NCBI GenBank assembly: GCA_016716085.1
Contig: JADJWY010000023.1
Location: forward strand, 372,001-436,000
DNA length: 64,000 nt
Source of the DNA: Hahellaceae bacterium
GTDB taxonomy: Bacteria > Pseudomonadota > Gammaproteobacteria > Pseudomonadales > Oleiphilaceae
Reading direction: 5' to 3'
In this document: piece after piece, positions 1 to 8,637 of the stretch
How the letters are laid out: every line of letters starts with the position of its first letter
Numbering within the stretch: the first letter of the stretch is position 1
Program-made: the position numbers and the translations under genes
The notes under the pieces: generated by a model
What the model was told of the DNA's origin: nothing
Database searches by the model: none
Seen by the model: only the letters and a program-made list of their open reading frames with translations

Positions 1-1
1 C

Positions 2-1453
2 AAATGGAAAGAAGAAGGCGCGCCCCTGAACACTCCGGTCAAGCGTGACGACATCTTCCTGCTGCGTAATTCAGAAGCAGCGATCAAGGTGCCTAATGCG
101 TTCGTACCGCGCAATATGCACAACGAAGGTAACTATATCATCAGCCTGGGCAACCTGTGCCGCTGGCTGGCCGAGAAAGCCGAAGGTCTGGGTGCGGAAA
201 TTTACCCCGGCTTCGCTGCTGCCGAAATCCTGTACCATGAAGATGGCAGCGTTAAAGGGGTTGCCACCGGCGACATGGGCGTTGGCCATGACGGTCAGCC
301 GAAAGACAGCTATACACCCGGCATGGAATTGCACGCGAAATACACCCTGTTCTGCGAAGGTTGCCGCGGCCACCTGGGCAAGCAGCTGATCAGCAAGTTC
401 CGCCTGGATGAAGGCAAAGATCCTCAGCACTACGGTATCGGGATCAAGGAATTGTGGGAAATCGACCCTGCCAAACATGAAGAAGGTCTGGTTGTTCACA
501 CTACCGGCTGGCCACTGATTGAGAGTAAGTCCACTGGCGGGTCGTTCCTGTATCACCTGGAAAACAACCAGGTCTACATCGGTCTGATCACTGACCTGTG
601 CTACAGCAATCCACACGTTTCACCGTTTGAAGAATTCCAGCGCCTGAAGCTGCATCCGCAGGTTCGCCACTTCCTCGAAGGCGGCAAGCGCGTAGCCTAC
701 GGTGCACGTGCGATCACTAAAGGTGGCTTCAACTCCCTGCCGAAAATGACCTTCCCGGGCGGCTTGCTGCTGGGCTGTGACGCAGGCACCCTGAACTTCT
801 CCAAGATCAAAGGCTCTCACACCGCCATGAAGTCCGGCATGCTGGGCGCAGAGGCCGTCTTTGAAGCCCTTAAGGGCGGCGCCGAGGGCCGTACCGAGCT
901 GCACAACTTCACGACGCTGTTTAAGGCGTCCAGCCTGTTCAAAGAGCTGTACGACGAGCGCAACTTCGGACCGGGCATGCACAAGTTCGGCAACTACATC
1001 GGTGCCGGTATTGCGTTCATTGAGCAGAACATCCTCAAGGGCAGCCTGCCCATCACGCTGCATGACACCGTGAAAGATCACGAGGCCCTGAAGCCAGCCG
1101 CTGAGTGCAAGAAAATTGCCTACCCCAAGCCGGATAACAAGCTAACCTTCGACCGACTGACGTCTGTGTTCCTGTCGAACACGAACCACGAAGAAGACCA
1201 GCCCTGTCACTTGCGCCTTAAAGATCCTGCGCTACCGATTCGCGATAACTTGCCAAAGTTTGACGAACCCGCCCAGCGTTACTGTCCGGCCGGCGTGTAT
1301 GAAGTGATTGCCAATGAAGATGGCTCCAAGCGCTTCCAGATCAACGCTCAGAACTGTGTTCACTGCAAGACCTGCGACATAAAGGATCCTGCGCAGAACA
1401 TTACCTGGGTGGTACCAGAAGGCGGCGGCGGCCCAAACTATCCCAACATGTAA
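2..1453 (+). CDS. etfD: Electron transfer flavoprotein-ubiquinone oxidoreductase, C-terminal part (5' end outside window)
   Basis: Membrane-associated enzyme that passes electrons from reduced ETF (fatty-acid and amino-acid oxidation) to ubiquinone. The frame is open from the first bases of the window, so this is a 5'-truncated copy; about 484 residues are visible of a family of roughly 550. The middle shows the FAD/quinone-binding fold (GCCRGHLGKQLI-like segment, GGLLLGCDAGTLN). The C-terminus has the ferredoxin-like 4Fe-4S motif CVHCKTCDIKDP, preceded by CPAGVYE, which supplies the fourth cysteine. The last residues GGGGPNYPNM are typical of the family. A strong terminator follows at 1506. 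Identification is firm; only the N-terminal FAD motif is missing from view. Confidence 0.96.
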   Translation, partial: KWKEEGAPLNTPVKRDDIFLLRNSEAAIKVPNAFVPRNMHNEGNYIISLGNLCRWLAEKAEGLGAEIYPGFAAAEILYHEDGSVKGVATGDMGVGHDGQPKDSYTPGMELHAKYTLFCEGCRGHLGKQLISKFRLDEGKDPQHYGIGIKELWEIDPAKHEEGLVVHTTGWPLIESKSTGGSFLYHLENNQVYIGLITDLCYSNPHVSPFEEFQRLKLHPQVRHFLEGGKRVAYGARAITKGGFNSLPKMTFPGGLLLGCDAGTLNFSKIKGSHTAMKSGMLGAEAVFEALKGGAEGRTELHNFTTLFKASSLFKELYDERNFGPGMHKFGNYIGAGIAFIEQNILKGSLPITLHDTVKDHEALKPAAECKKIAYPKPDNKLTFDRLTSVFLSNTNHEEDQPCHLRLKDPALPIRDNLPKFDEPAQRYCPAGVYEVIANEDGSKRFQINAQNCVHCKTCDIKDPAQNITWVVPEGGGGPNYPNM

Positions 1454-1505
1454 GTTCGCTTACACAGTGGGCAGCCTGAGCTTTACACGAGGGCTACCCA
1501 AAAAG

Positions 1506-1531
1506 AAAAGGGGCTGCAATAGCCCCTTTTT
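1506..1531 (+). terminator. Rho-independent terminator after etfD
   Basis: Perfect 10-bp inverted repeat (AAAAGGGGCT / AGCCCCTTTT) with a 5-nt loop, ending in a T-run, about 50 bp after the etfD stop. The A/T-rich arms make it potentially bidirectional, so it may also serve the convergent gene ending at 1558. Confidence 0.9.
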
Positions 1532-1557
1532 GATGCCTTGCCTTCACGCCACATCCA

Positions 1558-2340
1558 TCAAAGCGTTACAAAGTCGCGAATTTTCTGCAGCAGTTTGGCG
1601 CCCACGCCTTTTACATTGAGCAGATCTTCCACCGCCTGAAAGGGGCGTGACAGAATAATGTTTTCTGCAAGCTTAAGGGATACGCCTTTGATAGAGGCAA
1701 TTTCACTTACGTCTGCCTGATTGATGGAAATTTTCCCGTCAGAGGCTGACGCCTTATCTTTAACCTTCGCGTCTGATTTGGCGACCTTTGCTGTTTTGGC
1801 AGGCTTGGGCGCTTCAATCTCGACCGTTACCGCAACGCCCTCTACCGGAGCGGCTGCGACTGGAGCTGCAACGGCAGTTGCGGGCGCTTTTTCTTCAAAT
1901 TTTCCGCGGATCACATTATCTTTTACGGAGGCATTCGCTTCCGCTGCAACCACAAAAGGTACCGCAAAGTTCATGAAGTCACGGGTCAGGTAGCCCGCGT
2001 CTGTCCACTCGCGCAACATTAGGCAGACAACCCAGCTTCCCTCGCCCGGCGCATGAAGGGGCAAATCATAGTTCAGATTAGCGAACAGATGTTGTCCACC
2101 CAGTTGACCGACTTGTGTGCCCGCCATGGCAACCCCGATAAAGTTTCCTCCGGTGTAAGCCTGCTTGAGTGCCCAGACTTCCAGCGAAAGCGTGCCGCTG
2201 AGATTATCCAGGTCCCGCCGATTGAGGATTTCACTGACGGACAGATGAATCCGTTTGCCTTCGATGGTGTATCCGCAGGTCCCACCCAATGTGAGTTCCG
2301 AGGTTTGATTGGCTGGCGATGAAATATGTGTTGCGTACAT
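1558..2340 (-). CDS. Helix-hairpin-helix (ComEA-like) domain protein with an unrecognised N-terminal half
   Basis: About 260 residues. The last 55 form two consecutive HhH motifs (ISINQADVSEIASIKGVS, then LLNVKGVGAKLLQKI), the non-specific DNA-binding fold seen in ComEA and related proteins. Before it lies an Ala/Pro/Lys-rich linker (about residues 165-215). The N-terminal ~150 residues look like a compact beta-rich domain that I do not recognise. No signal peptide is visible, so a cytoplasmic role is likelier than ComEA-type DNA uptake. I chose the ATG at 2340; an upstream in-frame TTG (2379) has weaker support. Faces etfD convergently. Function unknown beyond probable nucleic-acid contact. 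Confidence 0.7.
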   Translation of the reverse strand: MYATHISSPANQTSELTLGGTCGYTIEGKRIHLSVSEILNRRDLDNLSGTLSLEVWALKQAYTGGNFIGVAMAGTQVGQLGGQHLFANLNYDLPLHAPGEGSWVVCLMLREWTDAGYLTRDFMNFAVPFVVAAEANASVKDNVIRGKFEEKAPATAVAAPVAAAPVEGVAVTVEIEAPKPAKTAKVAKSDAKVKDKASASDGKISINQADVSEIASIKGVSLKLAENIILSRPFQAVEDLLNVKGVGAKLLQKIRDFVTL

Positions 2341-2474
2341 GGTTGTTACTCTTGCTTTTGGAGGCGCGAGTGTAATCAACTTTTGACCAGATTCATAATA
2401 ATTTTATATTTCAACAGCTTGCACCATATTGATGCGAAAATATTCAAGTGTCAGCACCACAGCGGTGCGACCAC

Positions 2475-3077
2475 TCACAACACCAGCGCAAACCAATGTC
2501 CGCCGACCCGCAATCCAAAGTCACCCTCAGCCGTTTCTTGCAGTTTATCTGCCAGTCGATAGTAAACCGGACGGCTCAATCGTGCGCTCAACCCTCGGGG
2601 AAGCAGGATGTACCAGGCATCATCAAACAGACCTTCTGTTTCGACCTGCAAAGGCACGACGGATTGGCGGAACACCGAAGCGTTGACCAGTGGATGCTCA
2701 GCTGAAATTTCAATGCGCTGCCCAGTTTGGGTGATTGCGTAAAGAGAAGTCAGCTCACCCTCCTTTGTTTCTTTCCACTCAACATCCGTCACCAGGATGG
2801 GTGCATCTGCCACCTCGATACGGGCTTTTTCGTGCGGCGTTATCAAGTAATAGCCGCCAGCCTCTCGCCGCAGGATCGACAAAAACAGGGCAACCAGCGA
2901 TTCCCGCTGCACGGGCTCTCCATCATGAGACCATTGCCCATCTATACCGATACGAAGTGCGACAGACAGTTCGACAGTCGGGTGCCATTGGTCAATGGGC
3001 GGTGACTTCGGATTCTTGGCCGCCTTTACCGCCGCATCTATTCTACCCAAAGTTGTCTTCTGCTCGCCGTGCGCCAT
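2475..3077 (-). CDS. DUF1285 family protein
   Basis: 200-residue protein matching the DUF1285 family by overall pattern: an N-terminal PPIDQWHP segment, a central SDGQW-like strand (GIDGQWSHDGEPV), then EAGGYYLITPHEKARIEVADAP and a C-terminal FGLRVGGHWFALV. The family is common in gammaproteobacteria and its biochemical role is unknown to me. No signal peptide or membrane segment. It lies 17 bp after the radical SAM gene on the same strand, so the two are probably co-transcribed. The family call is fairly sure; no function is assigned. Confidence 0.8.
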   Translation of the reverse strand: MAHGEQKTTLGRIDAAVKAAKNPKSPPIDQWHPTVELSVALRIGIDGQWSHDGEPVQRESLVALFLSILRREAGGYYLITPHEKARIEVADAPILVTDVEWKETKEGELTSLYAITQTGQRIEISAEHPLVNASVFRQSVVPLQVETEGLFDDAWYILLPRGLSARLSRPVYYRLADKLQETAEGDFGLRVGGHWFALVL

Positions 3078-3094
3078 GCCTGCTTATCCTGTGC

Positions 3095-3988
3095 CTAAAG
3101 TCCGCGTTGCCACTCTTGGCGCAAGGGAATGCGCCCGGGCTGATTGAGTGCCGTGTCGATCGTTTGTACCAGCTTTTCACGATCACGCCCCAACTCGCCT
3201 TTCAGAACCAGATAATTGGACGCATGATCACTACGGAACTGGGTCTGCTTCAAGTCCGTTGCGGCCAGAAAGGTTCGCATTTCGCGAAACAGTCCCGTCT
3301 GGTCCAAAGGTTCAAAGTCCTCAAAGCCTGAACGAAAACGGGCCTCGCCCATCGGAAAGGACACCACCAACGTGGCCAGAAAGTCAGGTTGTGCTTCATT
3401 GACCAGTTTCGCACTGTTGAGCGCGTGCTGCTCCGAGTAGCGCCGTCCGCCTAGCCCATTGAGAATCATCACGGAGGATACCAGCTCTGCCTCCCGAATC
3501 TTGAGCAGGGCCGCCAGTGTGGAATCCTGCGTTTCCCCTTTGTTGACCTTATGCAGAACCAAATCATCGCCGGATTCCGCACCGACGTATAAATAACTCA
3601 GTTTAAGCGCCTTCATCAGGCGCAGATCCTCAACCGATTTCTTGTTGAGATTTCGCGGCAAACAATAAGAGGATATCCGTTCCAGTTGCGGGAATGCCTC
3701 ATTCAGCCATTGCAGAATTTCGATCAGCCGAGCGGTGCTCAGCACCATGGCATCGCCATCCGCCAGAAAGACGCGTTGAATACCGGGAAAACGAGCTGCC
3801 GTCTCCCTTATTTCTTCCTGAACAACCTCCCGGGGCCGCGTTGTGAACTTTTTCTGCGGCTGCGTGTACATTTCGCAGAAGGTGCATTTATTCCAGGAAC
3901 AGCCGTTGGTGACCGGCAAAATAAAAGATCGCCCTTCGCTGGGGGGGCGAAAGACTGGTTCAATATAGCTGACAGGTAAATCTAGCAT
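3095..3988 (-). CDS. Radical SAM protein
   Basis: 297 residues. The cluster-binding motif CSWNKCTFC (CxxxCxxC) near residue 30 coordinates the 4Fe-4S cluster that cleaves S-adenosylmethionine. Downstream elements fit the partial TIM barrel: VFLADGDAMVLS, RISSYCLPRNL and YLYVGAESGDDLVL (SAM-binding GxxSG-like strand). No extra cluster motifs or accessory domains are present and the length is that of a minimal radical SAM enzyme. Substrate cannot be inferred. First gene of a two-gene unit with the DUF1285 gene downstream; divergent from the aminotransferase at 4072. Confidence 0.88.
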   Translation of the reverse strand: MLDLPVSYIEPVFRPPSEGRSFILPVTNGCSWNKCTFCEMYTQPQKKFTTRPREVVQEEIRETAARFPGIQRVFLADGDAMVLSTARLIEILQWLNEAFPQLERISSYCLPRNLNKKSVEDLRLMKALKLSYLYVGAESGDDLVLHKVNKGETQDSTLAALLKIREAELVSSVMILNGLGGRRYSEQHALNSAKLVNEAQPDFLATLVVSFPMGEARFRSGFEDFEPLDQTGLFREMRTFLAATDLKQTQFRSDHASNYLVLKGELGRDREKLVQTIDTALNQPGRIPLRQEWQRGL

Positions 3989-4071
3989 GGTGACCGGTAA
4001 ATTCGTTAAGTTTTACAGACCGCCATGATACCGTACTTTACTCCTCCGAATCTCGCCAAGGAACCGATCAT

Positions 4072-5250
4072 ATGACCCCAAATGCGTTAGCACCTCTCGA
4101 CATCGACGCCCTGATTCACGCCGAATTCCCACAGCAGGAAGGCCTCTGTTATCTCAACCATGCGGCGGTATCACCCTGGCCTCAGCGAGCCGCCACCGCC
4201 CTGGCCGCTTTTGCTCAGGAAAATGTCGTGACAGGCGCTTACCATTACCCGGCCTGGTTACTGATTCAAAAAAGACTGAGGGAACGTCTAGCCCGACTGG
4301 TGGGCGCATCGTCAACCGATGAAATTGCCCTGGTCAAAAACACCTCGGAGGGCCTTTCTCTGATCGCGTTCGGGCTGGACTGGCGCGAGGGGGATGAGAT
4401 CATCATCTCGAACCAGGAATTCCCTTCCAACCGGATTGTCTGGCAAGCACTGGAGGAGCGATTCCGGGTCGTGGTGCGTCAGGTAGACCTTCACTCAGCC
4501 AGCACGCCTGAATCGGCGCTGCTAAGTGCCATCAATGGTCGTACGCGATTGCTGTCAATCAGCTCCGTTCAATATGGCAGCGGTCTGCAAGTGAACACTC
4601 ACGAACTGGGCCAGGCGTTGCGGGCCAAAGGGGTTTTATTTTGTGTAGACGCCATTCAAAGCCTGGGAGCACGTGCTTTCGACGTTCAGGCAGACGGCAT
4701 CGACTTTTTGGTTGCGGATGGCCACAAATGGATGATGGGGCCTGAAGGGTTGGGCGTCTTCTATATTCGACAGGCACTGATCCCCCAGCTCATGCTGCAC
4801 CAGTATGGCTGGCATATGCTGGCTCAACGAGGCAACTATGATGTTATTGATAACACGCCCGCCAGCAACGCAACTCGCTTTGAATGTGGCAGTCCCAATC
4901 TCTTGGGTATCGTGACGCTGGAACAGTCCCTGGCCTTACTGGAAACCATTGGGCTCAAAAAGATTGAACACATGATTCACAATAACATCAGCTACTTAGC
5001 GCGCACTCTTAACGATGTCTCTCAGGTTGAAATCCTGAGCGATCTGCGCGAGGAGCGCACCTTGGGCATTTTGACGTTTACCTGGAGAGGCCTCCCCTCC
5101 ACTGAGTTGTGGCAGCGCCTGATGAAAGCGCAGGTGGTGTGTGCATCTCGTGGAGGAGGCGTACGCTTTTCACCTCACTTCTACACATCGCAATCCACAT
5201 TAGATATCGCTTGCAAGCGTTTGATTTCATGCGCCGAATCGATTAACTGA
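4072..5250 (+). CDS. PLP-dependent class V aminotransferase (cysteine-desulfurase-like)
   Basis: 392 residues, fold type I. N-terminal YLNHAAVSPWP is the substrate-entry segment of class V enzymes. Cofactor contacts include LVKNTSEGLS, a VDAIQSLG aspartate/glutamine pair, and the Schiff-base lysine in VADGHKWMMGPEG (residue about 222). C-terminal SRGGGVRFSPHFYT contains the arginine that binds the substrate carboxylate. There is no IscS-type mobile catalytic cysteine loop, so an aminotransferase or lyase is likelier than a desulfurase. ATG chosen with AAGGA 9 nt upstream. Divergent from the radical SAM gene. Exact substrate unknown. Confidence 0.85.
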   Translation: MTPNALAPLDIDALIHAEFPQQEGLCYLNHAAVSPWPQRAATALAAFAQENVVTGAYHYPAWLLIQKRLRERLARLVGASSTDEIALVKNTSEGLSLIAFGLDWREGDEIIISNQEFPSNRIVWQALEERFRVVVRQVDLHSASTPESALLSAINGRTRLLSISSVQYGSGLQVNTHELGQALRAKGVLFCVDAIQSLGARAFDVQADGIDFLVADGHKWMMGPEGLGVFYIRQALIPQLMLHQYGWHMLAQRGNYDVIDNTPASNATRFECGSPNLLGIVTLEQSLALLETIGLKKIEHMIHNNISYLARTLNDVSQVEILSDLREERTLGILTFTWRGLPSTELWQRLMKAQVVCASRGGGVRFSPHFYTSQSTLDIACKRLISCAESIN

Positions 5251-5271
5251 CTGGAAAAATTCCAGACACGC

Positions 5272-5787
5272 TCAGGCGTCTGCGGCCAATACCGTAATCG
5301 GCATGCCGCAGCCCGGCTCACAGTGACTCACCTGAAACACCCGCATTTCAGCGGTCTGAAAGCCCCTTGCGCCATGATAACTGCCGATTTCAAGCAGCAC
5401 GCTAAGACTGGCCACGAGAGGCATATGAGACACCACCACCAGATGTTTCTCTGGATACTCTTCCAATAGGGATGAGAGGCGTCGAAGCGCAACCATGGGG
5501 TCGTCATCCGGCGTAATGTAGTCCAACTCCGTCCGATCAGTCAGCGCCATTTGATGTATGAAGGCATCGGCTGTTTCACAGGCACGCACATAAGGACTGT
5601 GAACCACGTGCACCTGATGAGCGGAAACGCCCTGCTGGTGAAGCCAGTCCGTCCAGGCCCTTGCTGTAGCGCGAGCCTGGCGATGCCCCCGTTCGGTCAG
5701 TGGACGCTCGGCATCCGTTGGCGCATTGGGTACCGCCTCGCCATGACGCACAATACCAATCAGTCTGGATTCAATGTAGGTTGTCAT
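5272..5787 (-). CDS. sixA: Phosphohistidine phosphatase SixA
   Basis: 171-residue histidine phosphatase. The catalytic RHGE sits in GIVRHGEAVPNAPTDAERPL near the N-terminus, followed by LTERGHRQA. The second catalytic histidine is in VVVSHMPLVASL. Small size and the RHGEA...D.ERPLTERG pattern fit SixA, which dephosphorylates histidine phosphotransfer proteins. The start overlaps the gpsA stop (TGATG) and has a strong GAGGAG 6 nt upstream, so it is translationally coupled to gpsA. The gpsA-sixA order recurs in gammaproteobacteria. Confidence 0.87.
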   Translation of the reverse strand: MTTYIESRLIGIVRHGEAVPNAPTDAERPLTERGHRQARATARAWTDWLHQQGVSAHQVHVVHSPYVRACETADAFIHQMALTDRTELDYITPDDDPMVALRRLSSLLEEYPEKHLVVVSHMPLVASLSVLLEIGSYHGARGFQTAEMRVFQVSHCEPGCGMPITVLAADA

Positions 5788-6812
5788 CAGCTGCTCCTCG
5801 GCAGGACAAATTCCACATCGCTGTTCTGGTCACGCTGCATGAGCTGGGAAATGACCGTTTTCACGGGAATTTGTTGGTAGATGATTTTGTAAAGACCGCC
5901 CGCCAGCGGCATGTCAATATCAAGCTCCTGCGCTTTCTGACACACGAGGCGCGTGGTATTCACCCCTTCAGCCACCTCGCCCAGGTCCGCCACGATGTCA
6001 TCGAGATCCTTGCCCTGCGCCAATGCATAGCCCACCCGGTAGTTCCGGCTGAGTGGCGAGGAACAGGTGGCCACCAGATCGCCGACGCCTGCCAATCCGA
6101 TGAAGGTCATGGGGTTAGCACCGAGGTTGACTGCAAAGCGACTCATCTCTGCCAAACTGCGTGTAATCAACATCGCCCGCGTATTTTCACCCAGGTTCAG
6201 GGCAGCGGCCATACCCGAAATGATGGCATAGATATTTTTCAGGGCACCGCCCAGCTCCACCCCATACATATCCGTGCTGGCATACACCCTAAAGTAGCCG
6301 CAACTGAGTACGTTCTGTACCCGATCACGTAAGCCGGCATCGCGACTGGCAATAACGGTTGCCGTCAGCGCCTTCTGCGCAACCTCTTTAGCCAGATTCG
6401 GCCCACTCAGCACGCCAATACGGGCCTCAGGCACTTCTCTCGCCAGGATATCACTCATGAGCGCGAAGCCTTTTTCCTCAATGCCTTTGGTGGTGCTCAC
6501 CCAGCACTGCCCCGGCACCGCAAAGGTGCTGGCCTCCGCCATGACCGCGGCGAAGGATTTACTGGGAACAGAGACCAGAATCACATCGGCACCCTGCAAG
6601 GCGTCGCCGAGGCGATCAGTGGCGGTAAGATCAGGGTGCAATACGGTATCCGGAAGGTATTGCTGATTGGTGTGCCGTGTATTGATTTCATCGACCCTAT
6701 CGGTATTCCGCATCCACATGCGCGTCGGGTAACCGTTGGTCGCTGAAATATTGGCCAAAGCTGTACCGAAGCTACCACCGCCCAGCACACAGACATTCAA
6801 GGATTTATTCAT
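5787..6812 (-). CDS. gpsA: NAD(P)H-dependent glycerol-3-phosphate dehydrogenase
   Basis: Cytoplasmic enzyme that reduces dihydroxyacetone phosphate to sn-glycerol-3-phosphate for phospholipid synthesis. The Rossmann motif GGGSFGTALANI is at the N-terminus; STTKGIEEKGF, SGPNLAKEV and GGALKNIYAI (catalytic Lys) follow, then GVGDLVATC and the EGVNTT C-terminal signature. Full length (about 341 residues). Two ATGs are possible (6821, 6812); the second has a GGA 9 nt upstream, while the first sits directly on it. Overlaps sixA by one base. Confidence 0.97.
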   Translation of the reverse strand: MNKSLNVCVLGGGSFGTALANISATNGYPTRMWMRNTDRVDEINTRHTNQQYLPDTVLHPDLTATDRLGDALQGADVILVSVPSKSFAAVMAEASTFAVPGQCWVSTTKGIEEKGFALMSDILAREVPEARIGVLSGPNLAKEVAQKALTATVIASRDAGLRDRVQNVLSCGYFRVYASTDMYGVELGGALKNIYAIISGMAAALNLGENTRAMLITRSLAEMSRFAVNLGANPMTFIGLAGVGDLVATCSSPLSRNYRVGYALAQGKDLDDIVADLGEVAEGVNTTRLVCQKAQELDIDMPLAGGLYKIIYQQIPVKTVISQLMQRDQNSDVEFVLPRSS

Positions 6813-6833
6813 CAAAGGCATTCCGTTAGCGCG

Positions 6834-7316
6834 TTAGGGACATTCTAACGCCTGAACCAGATCTTTAAAGGTTTCCCGATTCGAATCATTCAGATCCATC
6901 AGGACTTTGTGGGCAGCCAACACCTTTTGGCGGACTTCCTCTTCGGAGGCGGTGCACACCGGCAGCTCTTTGAGGTCGGAAGCCTGAATATCGGCTGCAT
7001 TCAGAATGACAAAAATCGCATCAAACCCCATGGTATCAATCATGCGCGTGATATCAGGGTTCGTTGTGATGATGGTTGGCATGAGCTTGCCGGAACGGCC
7101 CGCAAACACGCCAATTTTGGCAATCAATCCCAGGGTCGTACTGTCGACCATCTCGGCCTGGGACAGATCGACCACGACCGTGACAAGATCGGGACTCAGT
7201 TCGATCTCTTCGATTGCGCGATCAATGGTGGAGCAGAGATTCAGCCGGATTTCTCCGATGAACTTCAGAATAAACACGCCTTGCTTCTCGGCTTTGAGAA
7301 TGCGGTAGCCCGACAT
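6834..7316 (-). CDS. STAS-domain anti-sigma-factor antagonist (HsbA-like)
   Basis: 160 residues. N-terminal STAS domain of the SpoIIAA type: ILKFIGEIRLNLCSTIDRAIE, then VVVDLSQAEMVDSTTLGLIAKIG, whose Ser/Thr after DS is the usual phosphorylation site that controls binding to an anti-sigma factor or kinase. A further ~50 residues (HKVLMDLNDSNRETFKDLVQALE) form a helical tail. Lies 5 bp after a receiver-PP2C phosphatase gene, so the pair is probably a partner-switching module. Size and gene order recall HsbR-HsbA of Pseudomonas (control of FlgM and surface behaviour); that assignment is inference. Confidence 0.85.
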   Translation of the reverse strand: MSGYRILKAEKQGVFILKFIGEIRLNLCSTIDRAIEEIELSPDLVTVVVDLSQAEMVDSTTLGLIAKIGVFAGRSGKLMPTIITTNPDITRMIDTMGFDAIFVILNAADIQASDLKELPVCTASEEEVRQKVLAAHKVLMDLNDSNRETFKDLVQALECP

Positions 7317-7321
7317 TAAGG

Positions 7322-8497
7322 TTAATCCTGTTCCGCTATCGACACAATCGCAATATCATCCGGTAGTTCGGATATCCAGCGAAGGCCAAATACCCTCTCC
7401 AGTTCTGCAATAGTGTGTCCTGACTGCGAAACAGTTTCAAGCAGCACATCCTCTTTCTCTGCGATCGACTTGGCATTTATCACCTCCAACAATCCATCAG
7501 AACAGAGAACTATGGAGAATCCGGGCTCAAGCGCCACCTCGTAGGTGGGGTAACGCGCCTGCTCAAAAAGCCCCAGGGGAGGCCCCTTACCCTCAAGGTA
7601 GCGCGAGACACCGCCCTGCGTAAGGATGGGCATGGGAAAATGCGCCCCCAGCGAATACTGCAGCGTGCGGCTCTGCATGTCGATAATCCCCATAAACAGG
7701 GTAAGGTGCTTGCCGATGGCGGTTTCCAGCAGTTCAGAATTCACGCGGGACATAAAACGGTCGGGGTACAGCAGGTCATTACTGGAACCGCGGCGAAGGT
7801 TGCGTTTGAGCCGGTTACCCAAATTTTTAAGCAATACCGTCACGAACGCCGACGAAGCGCCGTGTCCGGCGACATCCGCAAAATAGAAGGCCATTTTGTG
7901 ATCATCGAGCCGAAAATACTCAAAAAAATCGCCACTCAGATACAGTGATGGCTTGATACAGAAATCGAAACGTACGCCATTAATGCCCACATCGGGCTCG
8001 GGCAACATTTTCATCTGTACCTGACGACCCGCTTTCTGGTCCGCCTGGAGTTCTTCCAGGCCCGCTTTCAGCTCTTTGTTGGCCGACTCAAGATCGGCCC
8101 GGTACTGCCGGTTTTCACGGTGCAGACGCACTTTCTCGATCTGACGGGCGACGGCCTTATCAAAAATCCTGAAATCGCCCAGCGGCAGTGGAACGATGTC
8201 TGCGGCGCCCGCCTGCAGAAAAGACAGCAGGCATTCAGCAGAACGAATGGATGAATTGGCAATGACGGGAGGCTGCGGAACATTTTCATCAAAGCTGAGA
8301 ATCAGACGCTCCAGGTCTTCCGGCGAGCAGTCCACAATCACCAGGTCGGGAACGGTGGAATGCCCCACACGCAGATAGGCACTAATGTCGGCATAGGCAT
8401 CGACATGGAACCCGCCGGCCGTCAGGTGTTCTATCAAGGTCTGACTCGTCTGACTGTCAGCTTCCACCAACAGCAGGGTGTCTTCAAGATCCGCCAT
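7322..8497 (-). CDS. Response regulator with PP2C/SpoIIE phosphatase output
   Basis: 391 residues. Residues ~8-120 form a receiver domain: LVEADS at the acidic pocket and LVIVDCSPED with the phospho-acceptor Asp. The usual conserved Lys-Pro near the end is replaced (ADIVPLPLGD). A coiled coil (~residues 125-165, KVRLHRENRQYRADLESANKE) links to a SpoIIE phosphatase: QVQMKMLPEP, LSGDFFEYF, YFADVAGHGASSAFV and VLCSDGLLEV, with metal-binding Asp residues intact. The likely substrate is the phosphorylated STAS protein encoded just downstream. Shorter than Pseudomonas HsbR. The altered receiver may be partly constitutive; that is inference. Confidence 0.86.
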   Translation of the reverse strand: MADLEDTLLLVEADSQTSQTLIEHLTAGGFHVDAYADISAYLRVGHSTVPDLVIVDCSPEDLERLILSFDENVPQPPVIANSSIRSAECLLSFLQAGAADIVPLPLGDFRIFDKAVARQIEKVRLHRENRQYRADLESANKELKAGLEELQADQKAGRQVQMKMLPEPDVGINGVRFDFCIKPSLYLSGDFFEYFRLDDHKMAFYFADVAGHGASSAFVTVLLKNLGNRLKRNLRRGSSNDLLYPDRFMSRVNSELLETAIGKHLTLFMGIIDMQSRTLQYSLGAHFPMPILTQGGVSRYLEGKGPPLGLFEQARYPTYEVALEPGFSIVLCSDGLLEVINAKSIAEKEDVLLETVSQSGHTIAELERVFGLRWISELPDDIAIVSIAEQD

Positions 8498-8637
8498 AAT
8501 AGCTCAGTGCTTGCCTATCTGTTTTTGTATGACCTGCTTACATGACATCGCATGCAGGCTACAATCACTCTAATCCCCATGGTTAGGTTTAGCATACTAA
8601 CCGCTGACCACAACAGTTTTTATACGCATTTTTAATC

